Part shown: positions 40,490 through 40,550 of the stretch, piece after piece
Numbering within the stretch: position 1 is the stretch's first letter
Layout of the letters: each line of letters begins with the position of its first letter
NCBI GenBank assembly: GCA_029959545.1
Contig: JASCPH010000027.1
Location: 1 to 40,550 of the forward strand
Direction of reading: 5' to 3'
From: Microbacteriaceae bacterium PS02066
Lineage (GTDB): Bacteria; Actinomycetota; Actinomycetes; Actinomycetales; Microbacteriaceae
Length of the DNA: 40,550 nucleotides
The notes under the pieces: generated by a model
What the model was told of the DNA's origin: nothing
What the model saw: only the letters and a program-made list of their open reading frames with translations
Database searches by the model: none
Made by a program: the position numbers and the translations under genes

Positions 40490-40550
40490 GGGGGGGGGGG
40501 GCGCCCGGGCGCCCCCCCCCCGGGTTTGGGGGGGGGGGACGAAAAAAGAT
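40490..40550. other. G/C homopolymer sequence, probable assembly-end artefact
   Basis: Runs of about 10 G, then GCGCCCGGGCGCC, then runs of C, G and finally A. This composition is unlike the coding DNA adjoining it and interrupts the MalF-type gene at its N-terminus. It is best treated as unreliable sequence at the contig end. Confidence 0.8.

Noticed and set aside
40501..40516. GCGCCCGGGCGCC palindrome as a regulatory site or terminator
   Set aside because: It lies within the homopolymer artefact at the contig end and inside what should be coding sequence.

Overview
The window is high-GC DNA (roughly 70% by eye) with strong third-position G/C bias, dense gene packing, 4-bp ATGA/GTGA start-stop overlaps and many start codons that appear leaderless. 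Together with DUF222-HNH, Pr6Pr, septum-formation lipoprotein and SufS-SufU genes this points to an actinobacterium, most likely Microbacteriaceae and Microbacterium-like. This is inferred from gene content and codon use, not from a marker gene.

Region 1 (1-20000) is a nitrogen-scavenging island for purines and their breakdown products. On the minus strand an operon runs from a lipid-anchored NMT1/SsuA-type binding protein (6737) through an ATPase and two permeases to an adenine-deaminase-like enzyme, an XRE-cupin regulator and a second adenosine-deaminase-family enzyme (263-1303). A TRZ/ATZ-type amidohydrolase (7600-8970), a second closely related binding protein paired with a third adenosine-deaminase-family enzyme (9261-11406), and a divergent second XRE-cupin regulator (11518-12102) follow. 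Next comes a tightly coupled minus-strand operon: allantoinase, acetamidase/formamidase, a DUF3225(AtzH-like)-amidase fusion, ureidoglycine-glyoxylate aminotransferase and allantoate amidohydrolase (18968 down to 12296). Divergent to it are uraD and uraH. The likely logic is to import purine-like compounds, deaminate them, and degrade ring-opened products to ammonia, CO2 and glycine. No urate oxidase or xanthine dehydrogenase lies in the window. A 23-bp promoter-like element is repeated upstream of the first binding protein, the TRZ/ATZ hydrolase and allantoinase, which suggests one regulon.

Region 2 (20000-29700) is mixed housekeeping and accessory: a small membrane protein fused in frame to the remnant of a short-chain dehydrogenase, a DUF222-HNH protein, two small membrane proteins, adenine phosphoribosyltransferase (apt), a GH13 alpha-glucosidase, an M20 amidohydrolase, a Pr6Pr membrane protein and a KimA-like APC transporter. 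The gaps hold hairpins and short tandem repeats.

Region 3 (29700-40550) carries sufS-sufU, a DEAD-box RNA helicase with a long low-complexity tail and a long leader, a stretch of gene remnants (34040-34870), a DUF1653 protein, and a minus-strand operon of two sugar-type ABC permeases, nagB and a large FAD/Fe-S oxidoreductase. The last about 60 bases are G/C homopolymers that look like an assembly-end artefact cutting off the first permease.

Genome-scale signals visible here are an about 88-bp dispersed intergenic repeat in three copies, a strikingly over-represented octamer GGATGCGG/CCGCATCC that appears to dictate codon choice, and a TAnnnT box 6-8 nt before many start codons.
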